Origin: Alphaproteobacteria bacterium
GTDB lineage: Bacteria; Pseudomonadota; Alphaproteobacteria; Rhizobiales; JAKIUO01
NCBI GenBank assembly: GCA_024280475.1
Contig: JAJRQA010000228.1
Coordinates: forward strand, 1 to 64,000
Direction: 5' to 3'
DNA: 64,000 nucleotides
Below, piece by piece: positions 60,327 to 64,000 of the stretch. The notes under the pieces were generated by a model. The model was not told the origin of the DNA and made no database searches. It saw only the letters and a program-made list of their open reading frames with translations. Within the stretch, counting starts at the first letter, position 1, and the number at the start of each line of letters is the position of its first letter. A program made the position numbers and the translations under genes.

Positions 60327-60863
60327 TCAGCGCACAATGATCAAATCACCCGGCTTTGAAAGCTTCAAAATCATACGCAAATCATTTTCAGAAAATGCAA
60401 GGCAACCAGCTGTTGGTCGCAGATTATCGTGGGACAAGTGCATGAAGATAGCGCTGCCCAGATTTATTGCGCGGCGCGAAAAATTATAATCCAGCACGAC
60501 AATCAAATCATAGGCATGGTCGTCGCGCCAAAGGCTTTCGCAGCTGGCACGGTAGGGGAGGGTGACGGGTTTATTATAGTTGCGGTCCAGAGGATCATCG
60601 CACCAGCCTTGATCGGGGCGCAAGGCCTTGATCGGCAACAAGGTTTTAGGTCTAGCAATGCGATCAGCGCGATAATAGACGCCCAAAACTGGCCATGTCC
60701 CGATAGGGGTTGCACCGTCGCCTTCATATTTACGAGCGCCGCGTCCGGCGCGGCCCAGCTGACAGGGAAATAACCGTTCGCCAATCCACAGCTGGCCATT
60801 TGTGGCACTTGCGCGGATCGCCCTCAAGATCATGACTTTGTTCGTAACCTTGTGTTTTTTCAC
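60327..60863 (-). CDS. L,D-transpeptidase (YkuD-like) family protein
   Basis: 'GDGATPIGTWPVLGVYYRADR', 'IFMHLSHDNLRPTAGCLAFSENDLR' catalytic Cys context. Confidence 0.87.
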   Translation of the reverse strand: MKKHKVTNKVMILRAIRASATNGQLWIGERLFPCQLGRAGRGARKYEGDGATPIGTWPVLGVYYRADRIARPKTLLPIKALRPDQGWCDDPLDRNYNKPVTLPYRASCESLWRDDHAYDLIVVLDYNFSRRAINLGSAIFMHLSHDNLRPTAGCLAFSENDLRMILKLSKPGDLIIVR

Positions 60864-60977
60864 TTTCGTTCACAAACCAGTGTCATTGTCTGCCATTTCC
60901 TTGTGCAATCGTGTAACTTGAAGCATAAACTAGAATGAACACTGGTAAAAGCAAACCCTACACAAAAGAGGTCCTTT

Positions 60978-61664
60978 ATGAGCACGAAGCGATGTATTCT
61001 CGTTGTTGATGATGACGAAGATTTGCGCACCTCTCTTGTCGAACAGCTTGATTTGCACAATGAATTTGGAACGCTCGACGCCAATTGCGCGGTTGATGCG
61101 ATCAAGCTGATGAAAAGCAATCATGTCGATCTGGTTTTGCTCGATGTGGGCCTTCCTGATATGGATGGCCGTGAAGTTTGCAAGGTGATGCGCTCTGATG
61201 GGTTCAAGGGACCGGTTATTATGCTAACGGGCCATGATAGCGAGGCCGATGAAATTCTTGGGCTGCAGTCCGGGGCCAGCGATTATGTTACTAAGCCGTT
61301 TCGGTTCGGAGCTTTGCTGGCGCGTATCAGGGCGCAGCTTCGCCAACATGAACAAAGCGAAGATGCCGTGTTTGCCATTGGCCGTTTTACCTTCCGTCCA
61401 GCACAAAAAATGCTTGAAGAGGAAGATGGCCAAAAGGTCCGGCTGACCGAAAAAGAAACGTCTATCTTGAAATATCTCTATCGCGCCGACCATAAGGTGG
61501 TGACGCGCGAGATATTGCTGCATGAGGTCTGGGGCTATAATGCGGGCGTCACGACCCACACATTGGAAACTCATATTTATCGGTTGCGTCAGAAAATCGA
61601 ATCAGACCCCTCCAACGCAGAATTATTAGTGACCGAAGCTGGCGGTTACAAGCTGGTGCCTTAA
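60978..61664 (+). CDS. OmpR/PhoB-type response regulator
   Basis: 'ILVVDDDEDLRTSL', 'VDLVLLDVGLPDMDGREVCKVMR', winged-helix 'LLHEVWGYNAGVTTHTLETHIYRLRQKIE'. Confidence 0.95.
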   Translation: MSTKRCILVVDDDEDLRTSLVEQLDLHNEFGTLDANCAVDAIKLMKSNHVDLVLLDVGLPDMDGREVCKVMRSDGFKGPVIMLTGHDSEADEILGLQSGASDYVTKPFRFGALLARIRAQLRQHEQSEDAVFAIGRFTFRPAQKMLEEEDGQKVRLTEKETSILKYLYRADHKVVTREILLHEVWGYNAGVTTHTLETHIYRLRQKIESDPSNAELLVTEAGGYKLVP

Positions 61665-62004
61665 AGAACCAGCTGACGCGAATTACTTAATATTTTATTA
61701 ATCTAGGTGCTCTCGTCTGGACAAGCGTGGATAGAATCTGTTTTATTGAATTTAGTTCAGTTCATGCTCATCAAAAACAAGTGTCGCAACATCGGTTTGC
61801 AGCGAATATGTTCGTTGTAGGTAGATGAAGAGTAATACAACGCGCTCTTTTGATTGCGAGTATTGTTTGTAAATGTTGACCTATTCGGGGGCCGCACGGA
61901 AAGTCCGTCTTTTCGCGCTGTTTTGTGGCCGGTATCGTCCGGCCTTCACCCCGTTTCCATTCGAACTGAACCTGATTTCATCAGGATACCGCCGGGATAG
62001 AACG

Positions 62005-62526
62005 ATGCTTCTTGATAAAGACGTTGGAATTTTACAAAAACTGCCGATTTTTAGCGGTATGGACCGTGAACATCTCTCGATGATCGCGTTTAGTTCGGAG
62101 CGTCTTTTGTTTCGTCGCGGCGAAAAGCTGATGGTCGATGGCCAGCTGGGACACGCGGCTTTTGTCGTGCTGTCGGGGTCTGCTGAAATCGTCGAGGGCA
62201 ATGGCGAAAAACGGCGCATTCATCTGGTTGGACCTGGCGCCATGCTTGGGGAACTGGCCATGCTTGTCGAGTTTACTTTTTCTTCAACGGCTATCGCTAG
62301 CGAAGAGTTGGAAGTGATTGAATTACCACGTGAATTGATCCATCGCATGATGCAACAATTTCCGCCCATCGCTGAACATTTCTCCATGCGCATTCATGGT
62401 CGTCTGTCGAAAATGGTCGAACAATTACGCCGTTTCGATCGCCCCTCTGGCGCGCCGGTCGCTTCTCCCGAACCAGTAACCTCAACGCAAATCGACAAAA
62501 CCGACATCCCCGAAGAGGTGTCTTAG
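62005..62526 (+). CDS. Cyclic nucleotide-binding (cNMP) domain protein
   Basis: 'MLLDKDVGILQKLPIFSGMDREHLSMIAFSSERLLFRRGEKLMVDGQ...VLSGSAEIVEGNGEKRRIHLVGPGAMLGELAML'; ORF-track start 61873 looks over-extended. Confidence 0.9.
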   Translation: MLLDKDVGILQKLPIFSGMDREHLSMIAFSSERLLFRRGEKLMVDGQLGHAAFVVLSGSAEIVEGNGEKRRIHLVGPGAMLGELAMLVEFTFSSTAIASEELEVIELPRELIHRMMQQFPPIAEHFSMRIHGRLSKMVEQLRRFDRPSGAPVASPEPVTSTQIDKTDIPEEVS

Positions 62527-62538
62527 GGGAGGGGCTTT

Positions 62539-63747
62539 TTAGCCCCCAAACCGCTCTTCAATATATCCAGCCAGCACGGTTTTAAACTCGTCTGCGATGC
62601 GATCGCCTCGCAGGGTCATGGCTTTTTTGCCGTCGATGAACACGGGGGCGGCCGGGGTTTCGCCGGTGCCGGGGAGGGAGATGCCAATATCGGCCTGTTT
62701 GCTTTCGCCTGGACCATTGACGATGCAACCCATGACAGCGATGTCGAGCTGCTCGACGCCGGGATATTTCGAGCGCCATTGCGGCATCTGCTCGCGTATA
62801 TGGTCTGAAATATCGCGCGCCAGTTCCTGAAAAACCGTAGATGTAGTGCGCCCGCAGCCGGGGCAGGCAATGACTTGGGGCGTGAAATGGCGTAGATCAA
62901 GGCTTTGCAGGATTTCCTGAGCAATCTGCACTTCGGTGGTACGTGGCTGGCCTGGTTCTGGTGTCAAGGAAACGCGGATGGTGTCGCCAATACCTTGTTG
63001 TAAAAGAATGGCCAGTCCCGCCGTTGAGGAAACGGTGCCCTTGATCCCCATGCCAGCTTCTGTGAGACCCAAATGCAGGGCGTGGTTTGAGCGAGCAGAC
63101 AGCATTTTATAAACCGCAAGCAGGTCCTGCACCTTGCTGACTTTGGCGGAAAGCACGATCTTGTCAGCTCCCATGCCCATTTTTTGTGCGAGTTTGGCGT
63201 TTTGTAGAGCTGATTGAACAATCGCTTCATGAAGCACGCTTTGTGTCTCAAGTGGGGCAGGGGCGCTGGCGTTTTCATCCATCAGCTGCGTCAATAGTTC
63301 TTGATCAAGCGACCCCCAATTGACACCAATGCGCACTGGCTTGTCATATTGTATGGCAATCTCAATGATGCGTGAAAACTGATCCGAACGCTTGGCGCGA
63401 TAGCCCACATTTCCGGGATTTATACGATATTTATCAAGAGCTTGTGCCGTATCTGGAAATTCTTGCAGCAGTGTGTGACCAATATAATGAAAATCACCAA
63501 TGATCGGCACTTCAACGCCCAGCCCATCAAGCCGCTCCTTTATGTATGGAACAGCCTTGGCAGCTTCCTTGCGGTCAACCGTAATGCGCACAAGCTCGGA
63601 ACCACTTTTCGCCAGCGCGGCGATCTGGCTTGTGGTGGCCTCAATGTCAGCCGTATCGGTGTTGGTCATGGACTGCACGCGAATGGGCGCGTTACCGCCA
63701 ATGGTCAGATTGCCGACCCTTACCTGCGTCGTCTCATGCCGTTTCAT
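62539..63747 (-). CDS. ispG: 4-hydroxy-3-methylbut-2-en-1-yl diphosphate synthase
   Basis: '[34 protein letters not shown]', '[19 protein letters not shown]', '[23 protein letters not shown]'. Confidence 0.97.
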   Translation of the reverse strand: MKRHETTQVRVGNLTIGGNAPIRVQSMTNTDTADIEATTSQIAALAKSGSELVRITVDRKEAAKAVPYIKERLDGLGVEVPIIGDFHYIGHTLLQEFPDTAQALDKYRINPGNVGYRAKRSDQFSRIIEIAIQYDKPVRIGVNWGSLDQELLTQLMDENASAPAPLETQSVLHEAIVQSALQNAKLAQKMGMGADKIVLSAKVSKVQDLLAVYKMLSARSNHALHLGLTEAGMGIKGTVSSTAGLAILLQQGIGDTIRVSLTPEPGQPRTTEVQIAQEILQSLDLRHFTPQVIACPGCGRTTSTVFQELARDISDHIREQMPQWRSKYPGVEQLDIAVMGCIVNGPGESKQADIGISLPGTGETPAAPVFIDGKKAMTLRGDRIADEFKTVLAGYIEERFGG

Positions 63748-63789
63748 TACCTTTTGCCCTTAGTTAACGCTCACATTATAGATAGCAGG

Positions 63790-63906
63790 AATGTCCTACG
63801 CAGACGGCGCTGGAGACTAGCCCCCAGACCCCATAATTTAATTTGGGGATGCAATGGGCTTGCCCTTTGCTGCCCGCCGCATAGGCGTTCCGTCCGAAAG
63901 GACATT
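63790..63906. repeat. Dispersed intergenic palindromic repeat, copy H with inverted ends
   Basis: AATGTCCTACGCAGACGGCGCTGGAGACTAGCCCCCAGACCCCATAATTTAATTTGGGG...CTGCCCGCCGCATAGGCG...GTCCGAAAGGACATT. Confidence 0.85.
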
Positions 63907-63935
63907 CATATATTCTAGCTTATGGGTGAAACGCG

Positions 63936-64000
63936 ATGAACAAGCAATCAAACAACGACATCATTAATCCATTTGTCCGCCTGCGTGAGCTGCTTGGCGA
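63936..64000 (+). CDS. 5' end of a truncated CDS (MNKQSNNDIINPFVRLRELLG...), possibly an aminotransferase
   Basis: Open frame to the window edge; identity not determinable from 21 aa. Confidence 0.45.
   Translation, partial: MNKQSNNDIINPFVRLRELLG

Overview
This is a 64-kb chromosomal segment of an alphaproteobacterium. It is mostly ordinary housekeeping DNA and carries what looks like the replication-origin/partition region. Left to right I read: rodZ-like HTH, ptsP, lysC, ubiG, hisE-coaA, an AsmA protein, pyrE, pntB/pntA2/pntA1 plus a small aa3-oxidase subunit IV, DsrE2-TusA, an RND efflux protein, comF, grxC, gltB-like, yggS, leuS-lptE-holA, parB-parA-rsmG-mnmG-mnmE-rho-hemJ-hemE, a putative oriC, maf, a phospholipase-C-like/DUF4332 protein, pdxY-like, hisB-DUF2628-hisH-hisA-hisF, an orphan response regulator, a cNMP-binding protein and ispG. 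I found no CRISPR array, prophage, intact transposase, tRNA or rRNA. The observations most worth a second look are: (i) an RND transporter with a long C-terminal extension carrying two helix-hairpin-helix-like repeats, and a separate PLC-like/DUF4332 fusion in the same window; (ii) five GTTTCACGTGAAAC (parS-type) palindromes clustered between rsmG and hemJ, followed by an intergenic region with seven GANTC sites and two near-consensus DnaA boxes (putative oriC); (iii) a dispersed family of palindromic intergenic repeats; (iv) a perfect 28-bp inverted repeat symmetrically placed upstream of two divergent genes; (v) two tandem long hairpins between comF and grxC; (vi) an in-frame internal-deletion remnant of an AraC/GyrI-type regulator. 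I did not find a convincing complete novel multi-gene system. All family calls are by eye from the translations; no database search was run.
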